Source: Psilocybe azurescens (lineage: Eukaryota > Basidiomycota > Agaricomycetes > Agaricales > Agrocybaceae). From it: a stretch of DNA of 64,000 nt. Below, piece by piece: positions 1-11,725 of the stretch. Under the pieces are notes generated by a model. That model saw only the letters and a program-made list of their open reading frames with translations, was not told the DNA's origin and made no database searches. The stretch spans positions 124,001 through 188,000 of the forward strand of contig JAJIRX010000867.1 in the NCBI GenBank assembly GCA_023853785.1, given 5' to 3'. The position numbers and the translations under genes are program-made. Numbering within the stretch: position 1 is the first letter of the stretch; each line of letters starts with the position of its first letter.

Positions 1-51
1 GCTGTAAAGGCATTTGGGAAGCAGAAGACATTTGCTGAGGATGACGAGTAG
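1..51 (+). CDS. 3' end of an unidentified gene (partial)
   Basis: Frame 1 is open from the window edge to a TAG at 49-51 and encodes 16 residues ending in an acidic tail (Phe-Ala-Glu-Asp-Asp-Glu). The codon choice looks coding and the sequence turns AT-rich straight after the stop, which fits the end of a real gene. The fragment is too short to name, and chance openness cannot be excluded. Confidence 0.25.
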   Translation, partial: AVKAFGKQKTFAEDDE

Positions 52-839
52 GCTAGGCAAGTTCAATATACAAGTATAGAACTCGTATTGAATGTAATTC
101 CTTCTAATTTCTATTCTACGGCTCCCTTAAATCACATAAAAGGTTTCCGGAGCGAAATTTTATGAATTTCGGCCTTAAATTTTAATTTTTACGGTCCTGG
201 GATATGCTGCAGGTCACGTCCGGATAAAATTGCTCATCTCGGAGGCCTGAGCCCCCATCCGGATAAAAATTGGCCAAAACCGTCCGGATAAAAATGTGAA
301 ATTTTGGCCTCAGGCATCTGAGGGTACTTTCAGGGGTCCTATAACAATCAAATGGTCTGTGATTTTTCCTAGTCTCCATTCAGCTTGGCCGATGTGTGCG
401 CATTTACAATGGGCGACACGCAAGTGTGGCGTTACTGGCATCATTATGACTATTTTTTGAAGAATTATTAGGACCGTTCTAGCTTCAGGAGCGACATTCT
501 ATGACGATGACCTCATTATAGACTGGTGGTCCTCAAAACGCCTAGGTGCTTTCCTGGAGACTATCCCTCGTCCAGGGCCACAAGGACTCACCATTGGTTC
601 ACCGACATCGATGCCACAAATTTAGCAAAAGGAGAAGATTAATATCAAGGCCCGGTGTGGACTTCGGATATACACATTGCGTTCCTCGCGTGACTCCACA
701 AAATGTGGATGTTAGTCTCGAGGTTCCATATGTATGCATATAAAAGCCAGCAAATCCTTACCAAACCGCTGTCCCAGCAAATTGGAGCACCACCTTTATA
801 CACTCGACGACCTTCAATCGTTCTTCTTGATTGTTATAT
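52..839. other. intergenic, no gene seen
   Basis: No frame here has convincing coding character. A short direct repeat lies at 218-294. Open frames at 182-379 and 546-743 have low-complexity or stop-bounded content without recognisable protein features. The last about 100 bases are probably the promoter and 5' leader of the transporter that follows. Confidence 0.5.
218..294. repeat. three copies of a short CCGGATAAAA motif
   Basis: The core TCCGGATAAAA occurs at about 219-229, 258-268 and 284-294, spaced by about 39 and 26 bases. It sits in a tract with related words such as AAATTTT and GGCCT. It may be part of a decayed repeat; nothing else identifies it. Confidence 0.4.
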
Positions 840-3415
840 ATGGCCGGACTTCAGCACGACGACGAAGCTCTTGCGGCAGTCGCTCATGCAAATGTGGATA
901 TCAAAGAAACTGACGATAGTTCTGAGCAATATTCGCATGAGCTGGATGGAGTTCACGACGGGTTGGTTTTTCCCACCGACGAGGAGCGTGCCACTCTGCG
1001 ACGTATTGCAGACACAATTCCCTGGAGTGCATACCGTGAGTGCCATTCTATATCGTAGAAAGTACAATTGTGATTCAAGAGTTACTCTTCCGGGCAGTCA
1101 TTGCCGTAGTAGAGCTCGCAGAACGATTCTCGGTAAGTGTGTCGGTTACCTCAGCAATTCTGATCTAACTTTTTTATCTCAAGTTCTACGGCTCTAGCGT
1201 AGTCTTCGTAAGCACAGGCTGTATTCTCCGTTTCATTCATTCATCAAATTTCTATGGCTGTAGACAAACTTTATCCAAAACCCTTACCAGATGGCTCCCA
1301 TACTGGCGCTGGAGGAGCTCACGGGCAATCAGGTGCCCTGGGTATGGGCCAGCGGGCATCTACGGGCTTGACCACATTCTACACGTTCTGGTGCGTCGAT
1401 TACACATGAGACTTTCAGCTTGTTTTCACCTACCAAGTATAGGTGCTATGTTACTCCCTTACTTGGAGCATATATTGCCGATACGTACTGGGGCCGATTC
1501 AAAACCATCTGCGTGGCCGTTGTAATAGCTTTCGTTGGCCATGTTATTCTCATCATATCAGCCGTCCCTGGTGTCATTGAAAAACAAAGTGCTATCGGTG
1601 CCTTCTCTCTTGCTTTGATTATCATGGGCCTCGGTGAGTTCCACCTTGCAAGGCTTATAGGTTAGTTGCTCGTTGATCTAAACAAGGCGGATTTAGGGAC
1701 CGGTCTTTTCAAGGCCAACATATCTCCGTTGATTGCTGAGCAGTACAAACGAACCAGAATGTCCGTCATCACAACCAAAAGCGGCGAGAGAGTTATTGTG
1801 GATCCCTCGTTAACGATATCGCGAATTTACATGGTGGGTTTGGACGCTGTTTTGTCAACGATCATTTGCTTACCGCGTTGTGCAGTACTTCTATTTCTTC
1901 GTCAATATTGGCGCACTGATTGGTCAAATATCCATGACCTACTCGGAGAAAGTAAGATCATGTCACTGGTATAATAAATTAGTTTTACTCAACAAGAGTC
2001 CGGTGTATCTCAGTATGTTGGCTTCTGGTTGGCGTACACTCTTCCCACCGTCGTTTTCCTTCTCTGCCCAATTGTTCTGTTCGTCGGCCGCAATAAATAT
2101 GCGCGATCTCCACCAACAGGCTCTGTTCTAGGCACCGCTTTTCGCCTCTTCAGATACGCTGCTGGCGGGAAATGGAGCTGGAATCCCATCAGGACGTATC
2201 AAAATTTCACACAGCCAGGCTTTTGGGATAATGCCAAACCCAGCAGGCAAGCTGCTGAAAAGAGACCTGCATGGATGACCTTTGACGACGTGTGGGTGGA
2301 TGAAGTTAAGCGTGGACTTAAAGCTTGCACTGTTTTCTGCTTTTTCCCAATTTGGTGTACGTGCAATTTTGATTTTTTCAAGTTTCATGACGAGGAACGA
2401 TAGGCTGATACTCTTCAATCTCTATTGAAGGGCTTACATATAATCAAATTAACAACAATTTGACCTCGCAGGCAGCGGAGATGTCCACACACGGTCTCCC
2501 CAATGACATCCTGTCGAACTTGGACCCCTTCGCTCTACTCATTCTCATCCCCATTTGCGATGTGTTCGTACGTAAACACCGGTTGCTCTCCTTTTATGGC
2601 CCAAACAGGCTCTGACATTGACGCCGTAGATTTACCCGGCGCTTCGTCGCATGGGTCTTAACTTTACAGCGCTGAAGAAGATCACCTTTGGTTTCATGAC
2701 TGGTACAATTGCTATGATCTGGACTGCTGGTAAGCTTTGAATCTTAGTTTTCATATTACTAGCCCACATGAATTTCACCCGCCAGTCGTCCAACACTACA
2801 TCTATAAGGTGAACAAATAGAACCTTTGTCTAGGTTGACATATTTCCAACTCTGCCTCTGTAGACCAGTCCGTGTGGGTATTCAGCAGCTGACTGTGAAG
2901 CTCCAAACGTGTCTCCTCTCAATGTGTGGATTCAAACCGGATCGTGAGTCCACCGTGCAAATGACCATTCTTGCTCCCTTGACTCCCACCTCTGTAAATT
3001 TCTAGTTATATCTTCATCGCCATTAGTGAAATCCTGGCATCAATTACCGGGCTCGAGTATGCCTTCACAAAGGCGCCCAAGAACATGAGGTCTCTCGTAA
3101 TGTCCGTTTTCCTGTTTATGTCTGCTATATCCTCTGCTCTTGGCGAGGCTTTCGTCTGTAAGTGTCATCGTCTTCTCCTGATGCTATGCATTATCTCACA
3201 GTATTTTATCAACAATTGCAGCTCTATCCGCTGATCCTCTATTGGTTTGGAATTACGGAACCATGGCTGTCCTTGCGTTCGTTGTTGGCTGCATCTTCTG
3301 GTGGTTGTTCAAGGACCTGGATGCTCAAGAAGACGAGCTCAATAACATTTCCGAAGGCCATGTGAATGTTCGTCGTGGCGAGAAGCATGAATACGAGAAG
3401 CGGCTTTCACAGTAA
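840..3415 (+). CDS. PTR2: PTR2-type proton-coupled oligopeptide transporter
   Basis: This is a POT/PTR2-family di/tripeptide-proton symporter of the plasma membrane. Exon 1 (840-1035) carries a hydrophilic N-terminus ending in Pro-Trp-Ser-Ala-Tyr. Exon 2 (from 1098) gives the ELAER proton-coupling motif (ExxER), and exon 3 (from 1184) gives FYGSSVVF. Later exons encode the family block with GAYIADTYWGRF, the FFVNIGALIGQ segment and many hydrophobic helices. A long cytosolic insert follows (about 2150-2330), and the end carries WWLFKDLD and a charged tail. Intron phases join cleanly (for example 1036-1097 and 1133-1183). The ATG at 840 is the first in frame and opens a typical acidic N-terminus. 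Length and exon-rich structure fit fungal PTR2. No frame break was noticed, unlike most genes in this window. Exact boundaries of the small exons between 2440 and 3160 were not all fixed. Confidence 0.9.
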
Positions 3416-4291
3416 TTCATTCATGATTCCCTATTCCTTTAGCTACTCGTTGTCATGTACCATATCTTAGGGAGATAGAACACGACATTTCCCTGCTATA
3501 ACACACGCTCAGGCTCAGCCCAAACCACATATGAATCGGACTAGTCCTCGCCTTTGAAAATATGCAGCCAGGCAACGATGTCTTCGTTCAAGACTCCATG
3601 AGATCCGCGCACCATAAGAACATGATTTATACAGTTATGCATTTGATATCAACAGTCAACATCCAGCGCCGGTATACATACAAATTGGTATTCTAAGCAC
3701 AGGAATGGGAAAAGAATTCTAACCTACACCGGAAAGCATCTGGAAAGGCAGTCAGAAACGGTACAATCAAGCGAATTACAGAATGTTAACTGTTAACCCT
3801 TGCGGCTCCCAAATAAGTTAAAGCGAGAAAATGAGGGTAACAGATCAAAAATAGGGAATACAGCGGAAAAAGGGGAAAAGACGAGATCTGAAGAAAACTA
3901 CTAGGTGATTGTATACTACGTTGTACAGAGATGAAAAAAAAAACATGGACGAGTCTAAAAACAGAACACGGGAACGACTACCCACCATCGGAGGTCGTTA
4001 AAGATGTGATCTGATGAGATGAAGACGGACGAAATGGCAAGAATGCTGTCGTGAAACAACGTGCACTGGAGATGCACACGACCTCCGGGTATGTCCTTCG
4101 TTGCCTTTCGGCACACGAATGACGTTGATGAATGTCAGATTACTGTCAAGTAGACAAGCACATCAGCACGAAGTGGACCAGTATGCTAACGTCAGAGAAA
4201 CCACTTACAAAAGCAGTAGGAAAGAGCAATCAATTCCGCATCCAACTAAGATTTTCCATTACCAATGCCATCGCCACCTCCACTTCCATCA
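3416..4291. other. convergent 3' regions, no gene
   Basis: This stretch lies between the convergent 3' ends of the transporter and the F-box gene. It is AT-rich with a poly-A tract near 3936. I see no coding frame or RNA gene; it probably holds both 3' UTRs. Confidence 0.5.
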
Positions 4292-6158
4292 TTATGACCG
4301 CAGGGGTATCAAAGGGTATAACCTAACATCCTTCCTCATCTTCCGCTTGAAGTTGCCCCCTCCGCCTTTATCCAATCTGTGCCTGAATCTCCTCAAGAAT
4401 GGAACGCCAATAAGTGGTATTCCCCTCTCAACCACCGCCAGCGCCTCGGGCATTCCTTGCTTGTCCACGACAACATCATAGCATCCTTCTTGCTTTAGAT
4501 GGTTCGGACATCGCTCCCGTGCCCACCGGATGTTGATCTGCTTGAGAGCCGGATTGTATTTGAGGATGCGAAGTGCAGTTGAAAGCATGTTTTCGTCAAT
4601 GTATTTATGCCCTTTTGTTAATGAGAAACGTTTGAGGGAAGGAAGGAGGTACAGTTGGGTTATTAGTTGCTTTAGTGGTTTCTTGGGTCCCCTGAGTATG
4701 GATGACATGAAGAAGTGTCAGAGAAAGACTCACTACAGTAAAGGAAGTGGTACACATGAAATGGAAGTCGGTGAGTTTTGGACAGGAAGTGAGGATGGAG
4801 AAGAAGAAAAGGGCGTGATCTTGACTTGGGTTCAGTACGTGCGTCCAGATGTCGAGGCTTGTGAGGTTCGTCAGCGTCCTGAGGATAGGGCAGACAGCGG
4901 TCAGCCGGCTCTCGTACACAGGTTCGCAGGTGAGGTCGAGCGTCTCGATGGCCTGTGGATTGGGCAGTTCCGCAAGCTGCTGGTATACCCCAATAAAGGT
5001 ATCAAGGGCAGGTAGGGAACTGGACGCCAGAAGCATGGGAATGTCGTCGGGCGACATCCAACGTTTGAAGTTCCATAGAAAGCGAATGTATTTCAGGTGA
5101 GTATGAAGGTCGAGAAAGGCGGATAATGTGCTGGTCAGTGCTGGCGGACCCAGGGAGAAGTCGGACTGATATCCAAACGAGCCCAGAGTCAATGTGTGCA
5201 GTTTCGGCCAGTGGCCTTCAGTGATACGGTCAAAGTCGAACACGCGCGCAGAGGAGGAGAAACTGCATATCGCAAGTTCCTGCAGGTCGGGACAGCGCGT
5301 GAGCAGCATGTCCCATAACCGCAGCGGCAGGGCCTCCAGCACAGGAAAAGATCTTCAAACGGTTAGAAAGAGATAACTTCAATAGATTGACACATACCTG
5401 ATCCTCCGAGGCCGTGCCGCACGATAAGCGAGAAGCTAGTGAGGTTCGAAAAATCGAACAAAGTGCAAGAGGGGTCAAGCGGTCGAATGCCGACGTTTGA
5501 GAATACACTTCTGAGCTCGGGGCAGCTGTGATCGCGTCAGCGGTGGTTTGTGTGGAGCAGCGCCAGCGGCAAGGAGACCCACTTTGATCGTAACGTCTCC
5601 CATAACGAGTCATCCGGAAGCTCGAGCCCGTCCCAGTCAAAAGTGTGCATCGCAGTGAGGTCCATGGATATGTCTTGAATCATGGTCACGACCCATGCTT
5701 CGCTGAGCTGCTCATCGGGTCGCGGCCAGGCAAGATAGTAGTTCGGCCGTACAGCCAGCTTCCGCACGTGTGCACAGATATCCTTCCGTGATCTCAGCAT
5801 GTTTAAAGTCACTCTACAGTTCTTGCTGGATTTGAGAGTCACTGTCTCGTACAAAGCTGGTAGAAGCAATGCTCGGAGATGTTTGGACTGGATTGCTAAG
5901 CGTTCAGTCTTTCACTAAACATGAGGTACGACTACTCACAGCCAAGCTAAAGCTCAGGATATCCGATGGCGCCAGCAAATCCACTATTTCCCGCACAATA
6001 TCTGCTGGTATAGACCCCACCGCCGCCGTTGCTGATATCGACCCGTAGATGGATGTCCGCGTTGAAAGAGGAAGTTGAAAGAGAGTCTTGAGACTTCTTC
6101 GTCGGCCATTCTTCGTTAGACTGTCGCGAATATCCTGGTAGTTGTACGCGTCATCCAT
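4292..6158 (-). CDS. F-box / leucine-rich repeat protein
   Basis: The N-terminus carries an F-box-like helix set (IPADIVREIVDLLAPSDIL, then SLA joined to SKHLRALLLPALYETV across the first intron). This is the SCF ubiquitin-ligase adaptor module. LRR-like segments rich in Leu-Thr-Leu and Pro-Leu-Leu follow, as in the large agaricomycete F-box family. Exon 1 is 6158-5940, starting at the ATG that opens MDDAYNYQDIRD. An intron with GTGGGT donor removes an apparent in-frame stop near 5537. Around 5345-5348 the reading frame needs one more base in a run of four (T on the coding strand) to join GGS to the LFPVLEALPLRLWDML segment. A second break is possible near 4705-4735. Target substrate cannot be predicted. 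These breaks may be sequence errors rather than decay. Confidence 0.8.
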
Positions 6159-6827
6159 GGTAAAGAATTGGGAGGTGCCCCGACGGGGCAGCGTTGGGCA
6201 GCGTGCAAGGGGCAACCTGTCTAGGACTCAAGGCTGCAGCAACCAGAATAGGACTACATCACAGCCACTAAATCTCTCACGGCTATGTAAATGTAATCTT
6301 ATCTTATATCTTTTGACGGGCCCGAACTATTTCACGGTATTTTGAACGAATTTTGAATCCAACTTGAATCAACTTCCTGGCTCAGTAATAAGTGCCGGAA
6401 ATATGATAGAACCAGTGATGTACGGGTAGGAACTATTTGATCGAGTTAGAGTTAGGGTAGCCATCAAAGTTATAACCAAGTTATAACTAGTTACTAACTC
6501 GATAAGAACAACGTTGTTTCAATGAGCTAAATATAGACTTTGAATAGGACTGAAATCTTACTTCAAATACATAGGTTGCATGGTTGAAAAGTTCTTAGTT
6601 TGTTTTCGTGCAGCGTGTTCCTGGAATTGAGAGTTTACATTGACATTTATAACCCGAGGCGTAATATAATAACATATACACCTGTAGCCACGATACAACC
6701 TGAGGGACTCTTTTAAACTGACTAGTCTTCCGCAGTAGTCATTTAATTCCAATACCACTAATCATTGTATCACGAGATTATAACTATGCTTCAATCGCAA
6801 TGAATTTATGAGAGACCCAAGTATGAA
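6159..6827. other. AT-rich intergenic, no gene
   Basis: The stretch lies between the divergent F-box gene and the tyrosinase-domain gene and presumably holds both promoters. I searched it for remnants of a tyrosinase catalytic domain (HxxxH copper-site blocks) because of the gene that follows, and found none. Reading frames are short and AT-rich. Confidence 0.5.
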
Positions 6828-7535
6828 ATGACGTCGACGCCTCAAGTCCCCATATATACCCTTCCTACGGCCTCCCTACATCCACCACCATATCAAAACA
6901 TGAGCTTACCAGCTGAATATCCCTCCATCGCATCGACCCTGCCAACTCAGAACCAGCCTCTCTGGGAATGGTCAGCGCGTGTCCGATTCAACAAACACGA
7001 ACTGGGATCCAGTTTCACAGTTTGCCTGTTCCTCGGTGAACCGCCAAAGGACCCGGAAGAGTGGCTTACAGCTTCAAACTTCGCAGGTGCACACCATGCG
7101 TTCGTTGCGGGCGGAGGGTATGGTCGTCGTCGTGACCCAGGCAGGGATACGGGCGAGGGCTTTGTGAACCTCAATTCCGCCATCGTACGGCTTTCAAAAC
7201 TGGATACGCTTGATCCTGAGGCCATTGAGCCATACCTGAAATCTGAGTTACAATGGAGAGTGCAGAAGGTATGTTGTGGATTCGAGCCGACGAAATTATT
7301 GGACTGATGCGTGAGATGATAGACGAACACGACTCCAGCGGAGCTCCAGTCTTTGGAAATTGTCGTTTTCGCAACGCCATTGACATATCCACCAGGATCA
7401 ATGTTTCCTGTCCCTGGAGAACGTCGTCGATATAGCAGTATTACGTTTGGAAAAAAGGAGGATGCCGTGAAGAAGATTTGGGAGGTATTTGAGGAGATGT
7501 CGAACATATCCGGCCGTTACTTAGTTAATGCTTGA
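6828..7535 (+). CDS. stand-alone tyrosinase C-terminal domain protein
   Basis: Two exons (6828-7268 and 7323-7535) give a 217-residue protein. It aligns by eye with the last third of the full-length tyrosinase at 41433-43634: the WSARVRFNKHELGSSFTV segment matches the [15 protein letters not shown] region, HHAFV is shared, as is the junction RVQK then LQSLEIVVFATPLTYPPG, and both end near MFPVPG. In fungal tyrosinases this domain is a beta-rich lid that covers the dinuclear copper site until proteolysis. Here there is no copper-binding catalytic domain: no CuA or CuB histidine block in the protein or upstream. The first about 45 residues are Pro/Thr-rich and lack a signal peptide. The intron sits at the same codon as in the tyrosinase, so this is a gene-derived copy, not a retrocopy. 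It could be a functional orphan lid, a lectin-like partner, or a truncated gene. Confidence 0.75.
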
Positions 7536-8114
7536 AGCCATGAATGGTGCCGTTTGAGGCGACTCAAGGGCTATCGAAAGAGCGATGTTGAGGAGAAATT
7601 CGACAAGAATTCTATGAGCGTTGATTGAGTGTTGATCTTTGAGATATAAAATACGAGACTTGCTTCTCAGTCATAGATTTCTCGAGAATGCTTGTAACAT
7701 TGGTGAAACGGTGCTGGATTCAAGCTGGATTGCAATAGAATGACACTTGTTCGGGTTACTGCGGTTTATTAATTATTAAATATTGAATCGGACTTCAAAA
7801 TTTCGAAATAATTTTGAAAGTTAGGAATTTTAAAGGCATGTCAACTTTTACTTGCGATCATATGTAGTAAGTACTTGCATAATTTTGTTTAAAATATCCA
7901 ACGCTTCAACCAGATTTAACATCGCTTCAAAATTTACACTATCGCTCACCTAACCCCCTCCGTATTTCATGCAGCTTGCCATTTGTGTACTGCAAGTCGA
8001 TGTATAGAGTTAAATGCTTACATAAACTTGGCCTCAAGTGGCTTTTCTGGCACACGACCGCCTAAAAGTTGAAATTCAAGACTTTTTCCAGTTCTTTGGC
8101 GACTACCACCGGCA
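7536..8114. other. intergenic, no gene
   Basis: AT-rich sequence between two same-strand genes. It contains the 3' flank of the tyrosinase-domain gene and the promoter of the carboxypeptidase-like gene. No coding or RNA signal was seen. Confidence 0.5.
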
Positions 8115-9813
8115 ATGTTTCTTCAAATACTGTTTTTATTCGCTCTTTTACACTTCGTCCTCTGTGACCAACAGGTGTTAAGCCAAACAGAACGGAAGAT
8201 CGGTCTCTTGAGGAGATTTGCCGCGGTACAGCAAGCATTGACTGTGGCTCAGGTACTTTACTCAATCTGTTAAGCAAAAAGAAGCTTATGAAGAGTAAAG
8301 GAACACAATCTCGACGTGTGGCATAGAACGAGTTCGTTTGTGGACATCTATTCCTCCCCGGATGAGCTCTTTTGCCAGAGGAGTTGAAGGAGCTTTCTCA
8401 CAACGTTACATTCATATCAACGATACCACTAAGACGAGTAGGATCTGCAGATAGCGACGTTCATGTCTTTGCCAACAGCAGCTTTCACGACGCCTATCAC
8501 CCTTTGACCGAATTGACGTCGTTCATACACGAATTGGTCGACACTTATCCGAACATCACTCGTTTGACGAATCTGGGGACCAGTGCGGAGGGAAGAGAAG
8601 TTCTCGCATTGACGATTTCGACTGGTCCATACCAGGGAAACAGAGAGAAGAATTAAAGAAGAAAAAGGATAAGAAGAAGCCCCCAGTGGGCCGGCGGGAG
8701 AGAAGCTGGGATTCGTGATTGTCGGTGCACAACATGCTCGCGAGGTTTGTTTTATCGTTTTACTCGGTATAGCCGCTCACGTATTTCTAGTGGATTGCCA
8801 CTGCCACGTCTGTCTATCTTGCCCATGCATTAGTGGCCGACAGCTCCGAACCCCACTCTCTATCATCTCTTCTCACTCACTTTGTACGTCCGCAAATCGT
8901 TGGAGTCCCGACGTCATTCAATTATGTTTTTAGGACTTCCATATCGTACCTGTGCCTAATCCTGATGGATACGAGTTCACTTGGGAAAGCGATCGTTTCT
9001 GGTACAAAAATCGACAAGTGTTGGGCCCCCACGAGAAGTGTATCGGACTTGATATGAACCGCAATTGGGCACGTTCGTTCTCACTTGTCCCATCTCTTTC
9101 ATACTAAATGTATCGCAGGGCTATAAATGGAAGCGCGAGGCTATTGATAGGGGCCTCCAACATACAAAGCCGCGGGAGCCAACGAACCCGTGTTCGCATT
9201 GGTACCCTGGCACGCGACCATTCGAAGCGCCGGAAGTTAACAATCTGGCGAACTGGGTGGCAACTCTTCCAAACGTGGTCGGATTCATAAATCTAAGGAG
9301 CTACGGGCAAATGCGTGCGTCTACAATCAGTCCTGGATTTGGTGAAACTGATAACATCTCAGTATCATCGCCATACTCGTATACCTGCAAGCGATTGCCG
9401 AAAGACGCAGAGGATCAAGTTGAAGCCGCGCTCGGCGCGTCTCATGCTCTCCAGTCTGTTCATGGGACCCACTTCCAGGTAAGAACCACGTCCTTGACAC
9501 TGGTCCCGCGTGCTAATTCCCTGTTTTAGACCGGAAAACTTTGCTCCATGTTGTATGCTGCTCCAGGTAACATCCTTGATTGGATGTATGCCCGCGAAGG
9601 CATTAAATACTCGTATGTCGCCCATCTGCGCGATACTGGAACCGTATGATCTTGTCTGCACTCTTTCATCTTTGGATCGTGTATTTCTTACCATCTTTCC
9701 TTTAGTACGGATTCGCTTTACCAGAAAAATGGATCCGCCCAACTGGGGAAGAAACAGCCAGCCTAGTTGAATACCTTGCCAAGTTCATCGCAAAGCAGGC
9801 TAAAAGTTCGTAG
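8115..9813 (+). CDS. ECM14: ECM14-type M14 pseudo-carboxypeptidase (two frame breaks)
   Basis: The ATG at 8115 opens a hydrophobic signal peptide (MFLQILFLFALLHFVLC). An M14 propeptide region and the carboxypeptidase fold follow: GAQHARE joined to WIATATSVYLAHA (zinc ligands His and Glu kept), PNPDGYEFTW, DMNRNW, HWYPGTRPFEAPE, SYGQMLSSPYSYTC, and YVAHLRDTGTYGFALPEKWIRP at the end. Two active-site positions are changed: the third zinc ligand, normally His before SYxQ, is Arg (LRSYGQ), and the general-base Glu before LRD is His (AHLRD). That is the signature of the secreted ECM14 pseudo-enzymes linked to the cell wall in yeast. The frame breaks twice: at the TTTT run 8370-8373 (five T would restore it), and in a Lys-rich stretch near 8650-8700 that also has a stop. 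One intron near 9067 appears to use GC-AG. Confidence 0.8.
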
Positions 9814-10237
9814 ATTATCATTATAAATTTTTCTTACACATCCAAATGTGAAAGCTTTGCCTTTTCCGTTCTGGTTTTCGTAGGAACCTTCTAATTGTAA
9901 TTCTAATACGGGTGCCGCAAAAAATGAAGAGAGGCTGCTCGTAGCCCAGTATGTATGTATGTATGTATGCTTTCCATCATCTATTCTATGTGTTGTATTT
10001 CTAGTAGTTTATATATTGTATCTTTGCATTGCCATCGTGTTGTCTCGGGTTTTGTATCTCACTTTAGCTTTTGAATGACCCCATTTTGATCGCCGATCAC
10101 GTAGGTGTTGAAGGAGAACAGACGACGTCGGGAAAGGGTAGTAAATTAGATTACAGATTAGTTACAATATGGTGGTACAGGTATATTGAGCGCTTTTACT
10201 CCATCATTATACCAGAACTCGTCATGTCACTGTGTAA
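9814..10237. other. intergenic with (TATG)n microsatellite
   Basis: Convergent 3' region between ECM14 and the membrane protein gene on the minus strand. A perfect TATG tetranucleotide run of five units lies at about 9950-9969. Nothing else was seen. Confidence 0.5.
9950..9969. repeat. (TATG)5 microsatellite
   Basis: Five tandem TATG units read directly in the sequence, in a non-coding 3' region. Confidence 0.9.
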
Positions 10238-11725
10238 TTAGGGAGGTACTTCAATGACGACGGTGTTCACAGTGGCTGCCTGCGGGGCCGGCGGTGATCT
10301 ACCATATCTCTGAGATCCGTCATCTGACGGCGAAGTGGACGTCATCGTCGTTGCGTCAAGTTGAGGGCCACTTGTACGCGATATCTGTGCTTTGCTGGGC
10401 CGAACAACGGAGTTACGGAGGAGCGATGGCATATCATGTAACGTAATTACAGTCCCTTTGGATGGTACATGGCCCGCGCTAAGCGTTCTTTCCAATGGAG
10501 GACTAATAAATGGATGAATGTCCGACTCTCTTGGAGGCTGGTCTTTTCTGTCAAAGGCTTGCTCCTCCGTCGCCGCCAGAGCAAAGTTCCCAGCCCTAAA
10601 AGTGCGATAACAACCACCGCGGCTACGCTTCCGATTATGGCGCCTATGACAGGTGAGGAATGGTGGCCTCCTGAGGCGAACCCGACGTAATAATGCCAGT
10701 CGGACCCGACGACCAGGATGTAGTTGATGTAGTTGATGTCACGCTAGCACTAGAATCCACGTTCTTCGCGTTTCGGACGAGGATATATGATAGACTTAGA
10801 GGAGAGCCGGTAGAACTTGTCGATCCCAAACCACTGTCATCCTGGACGCCTTGAAATTCAACCTCGAGATGATGCGCTCCAAGAGTGTCCTGCGAAGCCT
10901 GGAACAGAACCTGGTTGAAGAGGATAGGTGTACTGATGGAGGCCACGTTGTTGATTGTGAAGGCAATAGGAGCCCCTCCGTCGATGGCATAGGTTCCTGT
11001 TGACGCCCCTCGTGCAAGGCTGTTGTTGTAGGTTCCAACCCAAGCAATCGAACTCCCTAATTTTAACAGTGAATAATCAACAAAATGTGAAATGAAAAGA
11101 TGATCCTGCTTGCCAAAGAAATCAAACGACAACCTAGCTCCCTTCTGCTCAGTAAAAGTCCCAATGCTGCTCGTTTGCCAGTCATTCCCAGTATACTTGA
11201 AGCTCGGGTCCGTTGCCGGGAACATAAAATCTCCGGATAACACGCTCGCTGACGGGGTGTAAGTGATGTAGTCAAACCAAGCCATCGCGCCGTCAACCCC
11301 ACCGAGATCCACTGCCACGAACAAAGTATGTAGTCCGTCTGACAAGCTGAACTGTCCTGGTATGGGTGCGCAAATCTCGATCAAATGAGTCCCAGTTGTA
11401 GGGAATGCACGAGTGGGTATCTGGTGTCCGTCAACGATGCACATCCACTTTGGAGTCGAGAAATTGAGCAGCAGACCCCAGACCGAGAAATCCGAGCCTA
11501 TTTTTGAAAGCTTAGCTAGATATGCCCCTCTGATATCAGAAGCAAATAATTCAGACATACCATTAAAAGCAAAGGTGAAATTCTGTGCACTGGTCGTTGC
11601 ATGTGCCGTGTTGAATAGTGCCGGTCCATCACTCGAAATTGATAAGGAAATGACACGATCTGTCCAACCGCTGCTGTATTGAATGATGGGGAGGTGTCAT
11701 CCACGACAATACGGTGCAACGACAT
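10238..11725 (-). CDS. single-pass membrane protein with beta-rich ectodomain, copy 1
   Basis: The protein opens with HRIVVDDTSP and IIQYSSGW, then a Ser/Thr/Gly-rich beta-type ectodomain containing two related segments (for example GTHLIEICAPIPGQFSLSDG and GTYNNSLARGASTGTYAIDG). A Ser/Thr-rich stalk, one membrane helix (VIGAIIGSVAAVVVIALLGL), a basic stop-transfer WRRRR and a Ser/Pro-rich cytosolic tail follow. This design is common in agaricomycetes, usually without a named function; ligand binding at the cell surface is a guess. At least three single-base breaks interrupt the frame: in the GGGG run at 11688-11691, near 10670-10685 before the membrane helix, and near 10560-10575 just after it. 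All three are consistent with one missing base. It lies next to its paralog at 12165-13624. Confidence 0.65.

Noticed and set aside
703..1197. 164-codon plus frame overlapping the transporter start
   Set aside because: Exon 1 and 2 of the PTR2 gene lie in other phases with clear motifs; this frame is a shadow.
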